Positions 16,920 through 25,305 of a stretch of 64,000 bases of DNA are shown here, piece by piece. The stretch covers positions 48,622 to 112,621 of the forward strand of contig NZ_SBJH01000110.1 in assembly GCF_004368405.1 (NCBI RefSeq). Reading direction: 5' to 3'. Within the stretch, counting starts at the first letter, position 1, and every line of letters begins with the position of its first letter. Below the pieces are notes generated by a model. The model had not been told where the DNA came from, made no database searches, and was given only the letters and a program-made list of their open reading frames with translations. The stretch is from Olivibacter sp. XZL3 (GTDB lineage: Bacteria > Bacteroidota > Bacteroidia > Sphingobacteriales > Sphingobacteriaceae). Both the position numbers and the translations under genes were made by a program.

Positions 16920-17159
16920 TCAGCTCACCACTCGATAATAGCTGAACTCGTTACAGTTAAAAAACAACAAATCGTCCAAAAAGATAATCTCTTCATCTCC
17001 TTGGCTCTTCATAGAGGGCAGGCAACTCCACGCTTCCAGATCCCATTTTTTTGGCTTAACCAAGCAGTAGTTCCCAGCAGAACACTTTTCAGAAACCAAC
17101 ACAGTGTATCCCTGTATAATGAGCTCATCAATCAGTTTTCTATCCAAATTGATTTCCAT
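16920..17159 (-). CDS. Small protein, unknown
   Basis: The product has 79 residues with a helix-strand N-terminus (DRKLIDELIIQGYTVLVSE) and a C-terminal half rich in aromatic and acidic residues. It contains three cysteines but no recognised metal motif. No signal peptide or membrane helix is seen. It probably forms a two-gene unit with the following small acidic protein. Confidence 0.5.
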   Translation of the reverse strand: MEINLDRKLIDELIIQGYTVLVSEKCSAGNYCLVKPKKWDLEAWSCLPSMKSQGDEEIIFLDDLLFFNCNEFSYYRVVS

Positions 17160-17485
17160 GGCAACACGTTAGTAAGAAAATAAGCTACGAAAATTGTTTA
17201 TCTCAGCTTCACCTGGCTATTAACAATCTTTGTATAATTTAAGTTCGTTCTTCTCTTCCGTTGATCGATAGTGAGAAGCACTTTTTGGTTTTAATTTTTA
17301 TAACAGCGAATTTATGAAGATGTTTGTTTCGTTACGCAATTTATTTAACATATCAGACGGCATCCCGCGCCCTCCCGTATTTATACCCAACCCGTATAAA
17401 TACGGATTTATGAGCTAAAAAAAACCTCGTTTTTCTTTTGCTGTTAAGTCCTATAAGCTGAAATTTATTATTTAACACCTATTAT
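17160..17485. other. 326-bp intergenic region between divergent genes
   Basis: This gap separates the minus-strand small genes from the alcohol dehydrogenase. It holds the 12-bp-stem inverted repeat at 17375-17405. The 3' part is A/T-rich. No exact promoter pair matching the consensus was found. Confidence 0.5.
17375..17405. promoter_or_regulatory. Perfect 12-bp inverted repeat upstream of alcohol dehydrogenase
   Basis: CCGTATTTATAC and its inverse GTATAAATACGG flank the 7-nt spacer CCAACCC, 80 bp ahead of the dehydrogenase start. No U tract follows on either strand, so an operator or an mRNA leader hairpin is more likely than a terminator. Confidence 0.5.
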
Positions 17486-18640
17486 ATGTTAGCAATGAAT
17501 TACCGCGGGCCCTTCAGGGTCCGGATAGATGAGAAGCCTTATCCAGAGATTCTACATCCAGAGGATGCGATTATTCGCGTTACCCGCTCGTGCATTTGCG
17601 GTTCCGACTTACATCTCTACCATGGCTTAGTGCCCGACACCCGGGTTGGCAGTACGTTCGGTCATGAATTCATCGGTATTGTAGAGGAAGTAGGGCCGGA
17701 AGTCACCGAAATACAGGTGGGCGATCAGGTGCTTGTACCGTTCAATATCGCCTGCGGGAAATGTGCATTTTGTAAACAGGAATTGTACGGCAATTGCCAC
17801 GAGTCGAATCCGGAAGCAACTGCAGTGGGCGGCATTTTTGGTTATTCCCATACCGCCGGCGGTTTTGATGGCGGACAAGCAGAATACGTACGTGTACCCT
17901 ACGCCAATGTCGGACCGACACGGATTCCGCCGGAAATGGATCCCGACGATGCCGTATTACTGGCAGACGTGGTTCCGACGGCCTATCAGGCAGCGGAAAT
18001 GGGTGGCATCAAAAAAGGCGATACCGTAGTCATCTTCGGAGCCGGGCCTATCGGCATTATGGCGGCTAAATGCGCATGGCTATTTGGGGCCGGTCGCGTC
18101 ATAGTGATTGATCATCTCGAATACCGACTCGAATTCGTTAAGAGCTACGCCCAATGTGAGGCCTATAACTTCCGTTCAATGGAAGATCCGGTTCTTTTCA
18201 TCAAAAAGACGACTGATTGGTTCGGTGCAGATGTATGTATCGACGCGGTCGGCGGTGATGCGGCGGGCAATGCCCTGCAAACCATTACGGGCCGTAAAAC
18301 ACTACTCCAGGCCGGCTCAGCCACCGCGCTGCATTGGGCTATCAACGCCGTAAAAAAAGGGGGCATTGTATCTATTGTAGGCGTATACGGGCCAACAGAT
18401 AATCTCGTACCGATCGGGAATGTCGTCAACAAAGGGATCACCATCCGCGCTAACCAAGCCTCCGTAAAGCGCGTGTTGCCCAAGCTGATAGATCACGTAC
18501 TTGCGGGACGATTAGATCCAAAAGGAATCATTACGCACCGTTTACCGCTCGAAGAAATATCCGACGCTTACCGAATGTTTTCAGCGAAGCTAGACGACTG
18601 CATTAAAACAGTACTCATACCACCAAAAGCAACTATGTAA
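17486..18640 (+). CDS. Zinc-dependent alcohol/formaldehyde dehydrogenase (MDR family)
   Basis: The 384-residue protein has a GroES-like N-terminal domain with the catalytic zinc residues Cys38 (RSCICGSDLH) and the GHEFIG histidine, the structural-zinc cysteines in CGKCAFCKQELYGNC, and a Rossmann NAD(P) domain with GAGPIG. This pattern matches the glutathione-independent formaldehyde dehydrogenase-like branch of zinc alcohol dehydrogenases. It is cytoplasmic and oxidises an alcohol or aldehyde adduct with NAD(P)+; the true substrate is not evident. The next gene begins 1 nt after its stop codon, so the two form an operon. Confidence 0.92.
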   Translation: MLAMNYRGPFRVRIDEKPYPEILHPEDAIIRVTRSCICGSDLHLYHGLVPDTRVGSTFGHEFIGIVEEVGPEVTEIQVGDQVLVPFNIACGKCAFCKQELYGNCHESNPEATAVGGIFGYSHTAGGFDGGQAEYVRVPYANVGPTRIPPEMDPDDAVLLADVVPTAYQAAEMGGIKKGDTVVIFGAGPIGIMAAKCAWLFGAGRVIVIDHLEYRLEFVKSYAQCEAYNFRSMEDPVLFIKKTTDWFGADVCIDAVGGDAAGNALQTITGRKTLLQAGSATALHWAINAVKKGGIVSIVGVYGPTDNLVPIGNVVNKGITIRANQASVKRVLPKLIDHVLAGRLDPKGIITHRLPLEEISDAYRMFSAKLDDCIKTVLIPPKATM

Positions 18641-18641
18641 T

Positions 18642-19124
18642 ATGGAAGAGACGAAAGATTATTCGCATATAAAAGGTTGGGGCATCGACATCGATCCAGA
18701 GAATGAGCCGACTTATCCCATTAAGAAGTACACAGGCGACGACCATGCTCAAAGCCGATGGGAGCGACCGTCCTTACAGCCTATCGACGTAGAAGTGCTG
18801 CATTCAAATGAAAGGCCAAACGTAAGTGCCGTATTCGGCAATACTTTACCACCGAAAGGATTAAGTGGAGCTATTAGGCGATTTGCCTTCAGGTACAGCG
18901 AAAACCGGTATCGGCATTGGCTGCCATTAATCCTGGCCGATCGGATCGACATGGTAGAAGGACTGATCGAAGATCTGCGCAGGGGCCACGTCCCTAATAT
19001 CCTTGCCGAGAAGGGCTATAAAGCGGAATGGAAATACAACCAACGCGGAGTCATAAAAAAGGCGGTCGCAGCTGCAGCTGTAGCCGCTTATTTAGTACTC
19101 TTACTTAAACGGGGTAGGAAATAG
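18642..19124 (+). CDS. Conserved-type partner protein of the alcohol dehydrogenase, C-terminal membrane helix
   Basis: The 160-residue product starts 1 nt after the dehydrogenase stop, implying coupled expression. It is hydrophilic with Trp/Arg-rich motifs (HIKGWGIDIDPENEPTYP, RYRHWLPLILADRIDMVEG), and ends in a single hydrophobic segment (AVAAAAVAAYLVLLL) followed by basic residues, as in tail-anchored proteins. Proteins of this type occur next to zinc dehydrogenases in Bacteroidota, but the function is unknown to me. Confidence 0.8.
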   Translation: MEETKDYSHIKGWGIDIDPENEPTYPIKKYTGDDHAQSRWERPSLQPIDVEVLHSNERPNVSAVFGNTLPPKGLSGAIRRFAFRYSENRYRHWLPLILADRIDMVEGLIEDLRRGHVPNILAEKGYKAEWKYNQRGVIKKAVAAAAVAAYLVLLLKRGRK

Positions 19125-19138
19125 GGTAACGGAAGCAG

Positions 19139-19160
19139 AGCGCGGCTAAAAAGCCGCGCT
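19139..19160. terminator. Bidirectional hairpin between convergent genes
   Basis: AGCGCGGCT and its inverse AGCCGCGCT with an AAAA loop form a GC-rich 9-bp stem. It ends at the sulfatase stop codon. U tracts are short, so termination may be partial. Confidence 0.6.
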
Positions 19161-20569
19161 TACTTTCTGTCAAAAGGCACGTCCATTGCGATCCCTCGGT
19201 CGCCTTGTCGCCTCATCCAAGCCCTTAATTCCTTGCTCATGTTGCCGATCCTGTCCTTGTACGCCGACTCATCAGCCAAATTATTCAGCTCCTCAGGGTC
19301 ATTTTTCAAATCATAGAACTCCACCGCAGGTCTCAGAGCGATACGGTTTGCCAGCTTTTTCGCCAGCGTATCCGACTGCGCCTTCTCCAGCCAAGAAGCA
19401 TAGACACTTCTATTATCCTTTGGGTTCATCATATACTTTATGTAATAAGCACTGTCTGCCTGTAAATTTAAAATCAGCTTGAAATCGCCGTTCCTAATAC
19501 TTCGAATTGGATATGCTGGCCCTTCTGGAAAATTGTTATGAATGCCATAAGCGTAGGCGCGATGCTGCTTCTTTTTGCCTTCAATAACCGACACAAAGCT
19601 ACGTCCGTCCATATCCTCGCGCGCTTTGCCGCCTGCAATACTTATCAGCGTTGGTGCGATGTCCTCATACTGTACAAGTGCGTTAGTTTCCGCTTGCGGT
19701 TTTGCCTTCCCCGGCCACCTGACAATCATCGAGCTTTTCTGCCCATTGTCCCACAAAGTCCATTTGCCGCCCGGAAATTGTGGCCCCTGCTCTCCCAGGA
19801 AGATTACAATAGTATTATCCGCCTGTCCGCTCCGCACAAGCATCTGCATAATATCGCCAACTTGATCGTCCAATCGTCTTACCTCCGCCAAATATTTCGC
19901 AAACTGCTTCCTCGTAGTATCTGTGTCGACCCAATGCGACGGAAGCCTCAATTTTTCGGGATCAAACTCGGAGGGATTGCCTACCGTCCAAGGTGCATGC
20001 GGATTGATACTCATCAAGAATAGACAGTAGGGGCTTTCCCGGTTGTTGATAAATGCCGCAATACTATCAAGAAAATAGTGATCAGTGCTTGCTACACAGT
20101 TCGGCTCAAGTCCGGGCAAGATGCGAAAAGGAAAAACAGCTTCGGGCTTTGTAACATGATCTTTGCCGCTCAGCGCCACCCGGTAGCCTAAATCGTTCAG
20201 ATCGTGCACCACACTTTTCAAGTTATTATAGACCGCTTTGTGATTTTGATAAGCGCCATGTCTTGCGGGATAAAGACCCGTAAAAAGTGACGCTCTGGTT
20301 GGAACGCACATGGCTTCCGACGCTATTATCTGGTTAAATTTAAGACCCTCACGGGCCAACTGATCGATGTTTTGCGTTTGGATATTCTGCCCACCATAAC
20401 AGCTAAGCTGTCGACTGTCTAAATCGTCGGCCATAATGATCAAGATATTCGGCTTGGCGACATTAACCTCTGTATTCTTTCTGTTCATAAAAGGCTGAGC
20501 ATGTACCTCTCCTATCCATCCAAGCAGGCTAATAGACAGGAGTAATAATAAAAAGGCTGATTTCTGCAT
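19160..20569 (-). CDS. Exported sulfatase (S1 family)
   Basis: From ATG 20569 (MQKSAFLLLLL) the protein has 469 residues including a signal peptide ending near EVHAQ. The sulfatase signature CVPTR (Cys88) provides the cysteine converted to formylglycine by an external maturase. IIMADDLDSRQ supplies metal-binding Asp residues and SGKDHV and FLGEQG supply other active-site residues. Thr replaces the usual Ser in CxPSR, which the CxPxR rule allows. It resembles heparan N-sulfatase-like enzymes, so a glycan sulfate ester or N-sulfate is the probable substrate in the periplasm. No neighbouring sulfatase-maturing gene or polysaccharide locus is visible. Confidence 0.92.
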   Translation of the reverse strand: MQKSAFLLLLLSISLLGWIGEVHAQPFMNRKNTEVNVAKPNILIIMADDLDSRQLSCYGGQNIQTQNIDQLAREGLKFNQIIASEAMCVPTRASLFTGLYPARHGAYQNHKAVYNNLKSVVHDLNDLGYRVALSGKDHVTKPEAVFPFRILPGLEPNCVASTDHYFLDSIAAFINNRESPYCLFLMSINPHAPWTVGNPSEFDPEKLRLPSHWVDTDTTRKQFAKYLAEVRRLDDQVGDIMQMLVRSGQADNTIVIFLGEQGPQFPGGKWTLWDNGQKSSMIVRWPGKAKPQAETNALVQYEDIAPTLISIAGGKAREDMDGRSFVSVIEGKKKQHRAYAYGIHNNFPEGPAYPIRSIRNGDFKLILNLQADSAYYIKYMMNPKDNRSVYASWLEKAQSDTLAKKLANRIALRPAVEFYDLKNDPEELNNLADESAYKDRIGNMSKELRAWMRRQGDRGIAMDVPFDRK

Positions 20570-21108
20570 CATTGTTTTTAGATTTATAGGTCTATCCCGT
20601 TTTCTAATTGAATAATTAACCGCTACGTCATTTCCGACCGGATAAGTAAACAGGCTAAATATAAGCATTTTAAAAAAGCAGTCCAACCTCGTGTCCGGAT
20701 ATTTACGGCTTCGCCGAACAAGCTTTCGAACCGGCGAATGAACTTTTCGGATACAAACTTGTTATCCTTTAAACCATATTAATCCTAATGAGTAAATCCA
20801 AGAACAACGCAGCCTTAGTTGCCGATAGCATTTCCGGCATTAGAAGCAAAGTACTATTTTCAGTAATTAACGATGCGGGCGGATACTCCTCTCCGACCGA
20901 AATTACGCGAGCCAAAGGCAATGCATTTCCCTCAAAAACAAAAAGAGAAGATTATTACAAAAAGACAACATTCTTCGTGTCATTTTGCTCAGATTTTCTC
21001 TATATTTGCAACATAAAAACAACGATTGCATTAATCAAGTTTATAATTTTAATCAACCTCACATCAACCTTTAAGTAGGCATATTGCACGTCTAAAGAGC
21101 ATAAGTTT
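20570..21108. other. Mostly noncoding 539-bp region
   Basis: This region separates the sulfatase from the 71-residue gene. It holds a short inverted repeat (TTCGCCG near 20716 and CGGCGAA near 20738) and a -7 box TATATTTG at 21001-21008. A 96-codon frame at 20788-21078 has an unconvincing, hydrophobic tail overlapping that promoter and is not called. Confidence 0.45.
21001..21008 (+). promoter_or_regulatory. -7 box of the 71-residue gene
   Basis: TATATTTG fits the Bacteroidota -7 consensus. It implies a leader of about 95 nt before the ATG at 21109. Confidence 0.45.
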
Positions 21109-21324
21109 ATGAAAGCTTTTACAACCCATCTCCAAGCCATCAATCCGGACACACAGGAACTGCAATTTTTTACCGGCCCTAATATTTTAGCGCGCAATTG
21201 GGACGAAGCAGAAGATTATTGCTACAGAAACGGCCTCGGTTATCTCGTAGTAGACGGTGAACTGAATGGCGGAACGGAAACAGAAAATACAATAAGCGCC
21301 ATAAGACATATGGCATTAAATTAA
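21109..21324 (+). CDS. Small soluble protein, unknown
   Basis: The 71-residue product begins MKAFTTHLQAINPDTQELQ and contains ARNWDEAEDYCYRNGLGYLVVDGEL, a compact alpha/beta layout. No motif is recognised, but base composition, the preceding promoter box and the amino-acid pattern support a real gene. It stands alone. Confidence 0.65.
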   Translation: MKAFTTHLQAINPDTQELQFFTGPNILARNWDEAEDYCYRNGLGYLVVDGELNGGTETENTISAIRHMALN

Positions 21325-21740
21325 ACACATCATAACTGAACAGAAGGGCTGTTGGTATCGAAGATGCTTCCGGGCTTCATCGACTCCAACAGCTACCAAT
21401 CCGCGCAGGCTTGGGCTAGCGATGTTCATACACGAGCCCAGCTCGTTTTGGTATGCACCTTAAACCTTCCACCCCACTTCCACCTTAAACCCTACGCCTT
21501 AAACCTTCCACCTTAGCTCCACCTTACCGCCTTTCACTTTAAGCCCTAAACCTAAAACCTTACTCCTTCGTCGCTGTTTTCACAAAATAGAAAAATGTGA
21601 TTTTTTTGGGAAATTTCGCGTATAATGGCATGCTCCTTGCATAGTACAAACCGTCGGATTCATTCGAGGCCACCTTCTACCGGGCCTCGCAAATCGGAAC
21701 AGTAATACATCATCTACATATATTTTTTTAAAGTCTATCT
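21325..21740. other. 416-bp intergenic region with hairpin and repeats
   Basis: It contains an 8-bp inverted repeat GCTGTTGG (21348-21355) / CCAACAGC (21386-21393) that could form a long hairpin just after the 71-residue gene, then degenerate repeat block B. The last 170 bp before the next gene show no clear consensus promoter. Confidence 0.5.
21457..21569. repeat. Degenerate short-repeat block B
   Basis: About 110 bp of irregular units built on CCTTAAACCTTCCACC and CACCTTA. It shares its unit with block A at 15503-15611. No coding potential is seen. Confidence 0.6.
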
Positions 21741-22205
21741 ATGAAAAACAGAAAAAAAACAGCCATTCTGCTTAAGAGGCTTGCTATGAAAGAATGCGAG
21801 GAGATTTTCCAACTTTCGCAGGAAGCGATCGTATTTGGCAACTTCTTACAGGATTTAAGTCTTAATGGAGAAAGAGGCCGCGGTTTCACTCAGCGACTGC
21901 TATGGCTCGCTAAAGCGCCCTACACCATTCGGTCACAATATGAACCCGAAAAAATCATAGGCTATGCCTTATTATACAAATCAGGCACCTCTTATTATCA
22001 TGGCATTTGTATCCGGCCCGACTGTTATCACCCCACTATTATTGACCAGACGCGTGAACAGATAGCAGCGCTCGCTAAGTTTTGTTATAATGTGTGCACG
22101 ATCAGAACCGATATGCGGGTATACTACACGGGATCTTCGGTAACGATGCCATCCTTAGTTTCGATGGAAGCGCAGCCAGAGAAGTGTATTAGCCAAGTAG
22201 CTTAG
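21741..22205 (+). CDS. Protein of unknown function, possibly GNAT-like fold
   Basis: The 154-residue product has a helical N-terminal part (MKECEEIFQLSQEAIVFGNFL), then strand-like IIGYALLYKSGTSYYHGICIRPDC and a helix EQIAALAKFCYN. The strand order vaguely resembles a GNAT acetyltransferase, but no acetyl-CoA-binding motif is seen, so no enzyme call is made. It lies 30 bp upstream of the PAS protein in the same direction and may share its mRNA. Confidence 0.55.
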   Translation: MKNRKKTAILLKRLAMKECEEIFQLSQEAIVFGNFLQDLSLNGERGRGFTQRLLWLAKAPYTIRSQYEPEKIIGYALLYKSGTSYYHGICIRPDCYHPTIIDQTREQIAALAKFCYNVCTIRTDMRVYYTGSSVTMPSLVSMEAQPEKCISQVA

Positions 22206-22235
22206 TGCAGAGGTTAAACTTTTAATAATTGTATC

Positions 22236-22676
22236 ATGAATGCTATCGACACAACGCTCCCGTGGCAAAGGGGGTGGTTGCCACCATTCAAACAATGGCT
22301 AAAGGGAACCTGGCACCGTAAGCAAGACAGTACTTCTTTGCGCCGGATATGCATGGGCTCATATACGTGGGATTATGCAGACAATACGTTGCGCTTGGAC
22401 AGCAAGCTGCTCGCCATTTTGGGCTTTTCCAGACATAATCTAGTCTTTATTGAACCCAAAAACTGGCTGGAAATGATCAGTGCCGAAGATATTCCGGTTG
22501 TCATCAGAAAAGCGCGAAAATGTGCAAATGGCGAAAACGCGTTTTTTCACTGCCGTGTTACCGCGTTTAATAAGCACAAAGCGCCGCTATGTATCACGTT
22601 ACATGGAAGAGCCGATCATCAAAACCGAACGATCAGCGGTAGCTTTCTAGTACTAAATCCGGACTTTATTTATTGA
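22236..22676 (+). CDS. Single PAS-fold protein
   Basis: Of 146 residues, 35-145 follow the PAS_3-type pattern: GSYTWDYADNTLRLDSKLLAI, the LGF turn, NWLEMISAEDIPVV and C-terminal strands ending SGSFLVLN. There is no output domain, transmembrane helix or signal peptide. It ends 10 bp from the convergent end of a PAS histidine kinase, so it may sense or interact in the same pathway, although they are on opposite strands. Confidence 0.75.
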   Translation: MNAIDTTLPWQRGWLPPFKQWLKGTWHRKQDSTSLRRICMGSYTWDYADNTLRLDSKLLAILGFSRHNLVFIEPKNWLEMISAEDIPVVIRKARKCANGENAFFHCRVTAFNKHKAPLCITLHGRADHQNRTISGSFLVLNPDFIY

Positions 22677-22686
22677 ATACCACTAA

Positions 22687-24294
22687 TTAGTCGGTCACAG
22701 CCGGCAAAGCGAACCAAAAAGAGCTTCCTTTTTTTGGTTCGCTCTTGACACCTATCTTTCCCTCGTGTAATTTAATAATTTCGGCACTGAGATAAAGTCC
22801 GATCCCAAAGCCAGACACCGCTTTATCCTCGTCTACCCTGTAATAGCGTTCAAAAATACGTCCAAGATCTTTGGCTTCGATTCCTTTTCCTTGATCACTG
22901 ACAATGATACGTGCCCAGCCATCCTGCTCTTCGCATGAAACGTCAATGCTGGTATCGGCCGGTGAATACTTGGCCGCATTGCTCAAAAAATTAATTATCA
23001 CATTCCTGATCTTGTCTTTATCGGCAAAGACCTTCACGCCACCACATTCGTTCAAGTGGATCTGACGGCCCGTAAATAGTAAGAGATTGTCCTCTGTGGT
23101 TTCCCGTACTAAATCGAAGACATCAAAGACCTCCTTATTGAGGTGTAATTTTCCCGCTTCCAAACGAGAGACATCTAAGAAACTATTAATCATAGCCACC
23201 AATTTGTTCACGACCTTATCGGTATTCGTTAAAATTCGTGTTGCAAAGTGATTTTCGGCCTTACGCGCCTCTCTTTCCAGAATTTGAAGATAGCCTTTTA
23301 TTGAAGTCATCGGCGTTTTTAGCTCATGACTTACAATGCCAATAAAATCATTTTTGCGCATCTCCTCTTCCGCCTGTTCCGAAATATCCAGTAAGATGCC
23401 ACTAAAGCGAATTGCGCGTTTATGCTCATCAAAAACTGCCCTTCCTTTCGCATGTGCGGTTCTCAATTTATTACTTTCCGGAACAGCAATGGTGTAAATA
23501 ACATCGTAGCGACCTCCCGATTCATATTGCAGGGCTCTTTCGATTGCTGCAAGTACGCGGGCTCGATCCTTTTCGATAATCACCTCTGTTGCCCTCTTCA
23601 GTGGAAATTGATCAGCCGGACTAAGTCCAAACCACCTGTACAACCGCTCGTTCCCGGAAAATTCCATCGTCGTGGGGTTCAGGTCCCAGGTAGCCAGTCT
23701 TCCCGCATCGATTGCAAACTTCAGCTGCGCTTCGCTCTCCTGTAAAATCTTATATAGCTTCTCTATTTCGCTTTTCGACCGCCTCAATTCGCTATTGGCG
23801 GTCGACAGTTCCTGTACCGTAAGCGCTAGCTGCTGGTTAATAACATTTAATTCTTCATTTAACTGTTGCTCGCGGATTTCAGACGCTTTTAGAGCAAGTT
23901 CATTAAGGTAGCGGTGGGTTACATCACTGGCCGTGTTCAATACACAGTAGGTCTTTCCCAGCCCATCTTTAACAGCCTTATAAGTAAAATCAAAATAAAA
24001 CAGTTGAAGTTGATCGCCCATCATCAGTTCAGTGGCCATATTGGTAGCCGTATAGCTTTCGCCGCTGCGCAGTACCTGCAAATAAATATCCTTAAAAGGT
24101 TGGTCGCCAAGTTCAGGAAGCGCTTTATCGATGCTTTTACCGATTACACTGCTATCCTTGCCCCAAAGCTTTATCATAGCATCATTGGCCGCTTCAATAA
24201 TCATCTCCTCTGTGCTATAAACCGCCATAGGCACATCCGAAAGTGCCATGATCTCAAGAACGTGCGTCTTGTTATAAAGTTTCGATTCTCCCAT
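22687..24294 (-). CDS. Cytoplasmic PAS-PAS sensor histidine kinase
   Basis: The 535-residue protein has an N-terminal PAS domain (about 15-125), a coiled-coil linker rich in Glu/Gln/Leu (about 130-190), a second PAS domain (about 190-305), then HisKA with phospho-acceptor His323 in VSHELKTP, and HATPase with Asn439 in NFLSNAAKYSP, DQGKGI and GFGIGL. No transmembrane helix is present. It would phosphorylate a response regulator, but none is encoded nearby, so it is an orphan kinase here. Confidence 0.95.
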   Translation of the reverse strand: MGESKLYNKTHVLEIMALSDVPMAVYSTEEMIIEAANDAMIKLWGKDSSVIGKSIDKALPELGDQPFKDIYLQVLRSGESYTATNMATELMMGDQLQLFYFDFTYKAVKDGLGKTYCVLNTASDVTHRYLNELALKASEIREQQLNEELNVINQQLALTVQELSTANSELRRSKSEIEKLYKILQESEAQLKFAIDAGRLATWDLNPTTMEFSGNERLYRWFGLSPADQFPLKRATEVIIEKDRARVLAAIERALQYESGGRYDVIYTIAVPESNKLRTAHAKGRAVFDEHKRAIRFSGILLDISEQAEEEMRKNDFIGIVSHELKTPMTSIKGYLQILEREARKAENHFATRILTNTDKVVNKLVAMINSFLDVSRLEAGKLHLNKEVFDVFDLVRETTEDNLLLFTGRQIHLNECGGVKVFADKDKIRNVIINFLSNAAKYSPADTSIDVSCEEQDGWARIIVSDQGKGIEAKDLGRIFERYYRVDEDKAVSGFGIGLYLSAEIIKLHEGKIGVKSEPKKGSSFWFALPAVTD

Positions 24295-24537
24295 ATTTGC
24301 TTATAATGGCACTGCCTACGGCCTCCTCTTTATCGGCTTTTTTATTATTGTCAATATTGATACAGCTTTTACAAAAAGACGATGTTGCAAATTTAGTTAA
24401 TAACTTCACAAGAAGTTAATCTATTTTCAATATGTGACAATATTTTTATTATAAAATTCCTACTTGTTTATCTTGTTACGAATTCAAAAAACGCGACTGC
24501 GCACTTACACCGCTTCGCGAAGCTCAAAGAAATTAGC

Positions 24538-24545
24538 TATTTTTG
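24538..24545 (+). promoter_or_regulatory. -7 box of the DUF3861 gene
   Basis: TATTTTTG matches TAnnTTTG and sits 27 nt before the ATG at 24573, so an upstream TTG start would precede the transcript. Confidence 0.5.
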
Positions 24546-24572
24546 AGTCTTCTATTACTTAGCTATAAACTC

Positions 24573-24869
24573 ATGGAAAAGAAAGCACATCAGTATAAAT
24601 TAACGTTGACCTATTTGAAAAACGTAAAGGGTGAAAGCATGGATGTAGCCCCGGTTGAATTGGCGGTAGAGAACCACGACGACATCTTTGCCATTATCGA
24701 AAGGCTCCAAGCAAAAGACCTGTTTAACAACAAGGATCAAACTGCCGAATTTGCCATCGGACTGAAATTATTCACCGAAGTAATGCTCAAGCATAAAAAT
24801 CACCCGCTGTTCGCGGATTTGCTTCCCGCCATCGCTTCTTTCATGAAGAAGCTGAAAACAATGCCTTAG
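24573..24869 (+). CDS. DUF3861 family protein
   Basis: ATG 24573 gives 98 residues. The sequence follows the DUF3861 pattern: KYxLTLTYL start (HQYKLTLTYLKN), ENHDDIFAIIERLQAKDLF, then EFAIGLKLFTEVMLKHKNHPLF and a final helix ASFMKKLKTMP. DUF3861 proteins are small cytoplasmic proteins of unknown role. It is monocistronic with a -7 box immediately upstream. Confidence 0.85.
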   Translation: MEKKAHQYKLTLTYLKNVKGESMDVAPVELAVENHDDIFAIIERLQAKDLFNNKDQTAEFAIGLKLFTEVMLKHKNHPLFADLLPAIASFMKKLKTMP

Positions 24870-25035
24870 AAAGCAGTGCCTTTCATTTTTCCCTAATTGG
24901 TGGAAACGAAGTCCTTCAAAAAGCACTTTCGGCTACCGATATGCAATGCACGTAAAAAAAATATAACATTTTAGGCTTAAGCATTGTTATGATGACGAAT
25001 ATGCAAAAGCTAATGATAGGTAACTTTTAAATGGC

Positions 25036-25278
25036 ATGGAAAAGGAATATTTAGACATACCGGTCACGATCGGACAAAAGGAACAATCGTTCAATTACAA
25101 AATTGTCGAAGATGAAGCGTCCGGTCAACGCTTCAAAATATGGTCGGAAGGAAAAGAATTATACATGGACGAAGATCTTGGCTACTTGAAAGGCGATATG
25201 CCGACCGAATGGACAGATCAAGCTGTTTTGAAATTGCAATCCATCCTACAGGCACACCAACATCCCGATGGGCCTTAA
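25036..25278 (+). CDS. Small protein, unknown
   Basis: An 80-residue soluble protein, MEKEYLDIPVTIGQKEQSFN at the N-terminus, with alternating strands and a final helix DQAVLKLQSILQAHQ. No family is recognised; the ordered pattern suggests a real gene. It converges on pstB, whose ancestral stop lies 28 bp from its own. Confidence 0.6.
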   Translation: MEKEYLDIPVTIGQKEQSFNYKIVEDEASGQRFKIWSEGKELYMDEDLGYLKGDMPTEWTDQAVLKLQSILQAHQHPDGP

Positions 25279-25305
25279 GGTCAATAATTACCTTGATGAA
25301 TACGA

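Noticed and set aside
17375..17405. Hairpin as a terminator
   Set aside because: No U tract on either strand and no gene ends next to it.
20788..21078. 96-codon frame on the plus strand
   Set aside because: No protein-like pattern in the second half, overlaps the promoter box of the next gene, and no family resemblance.
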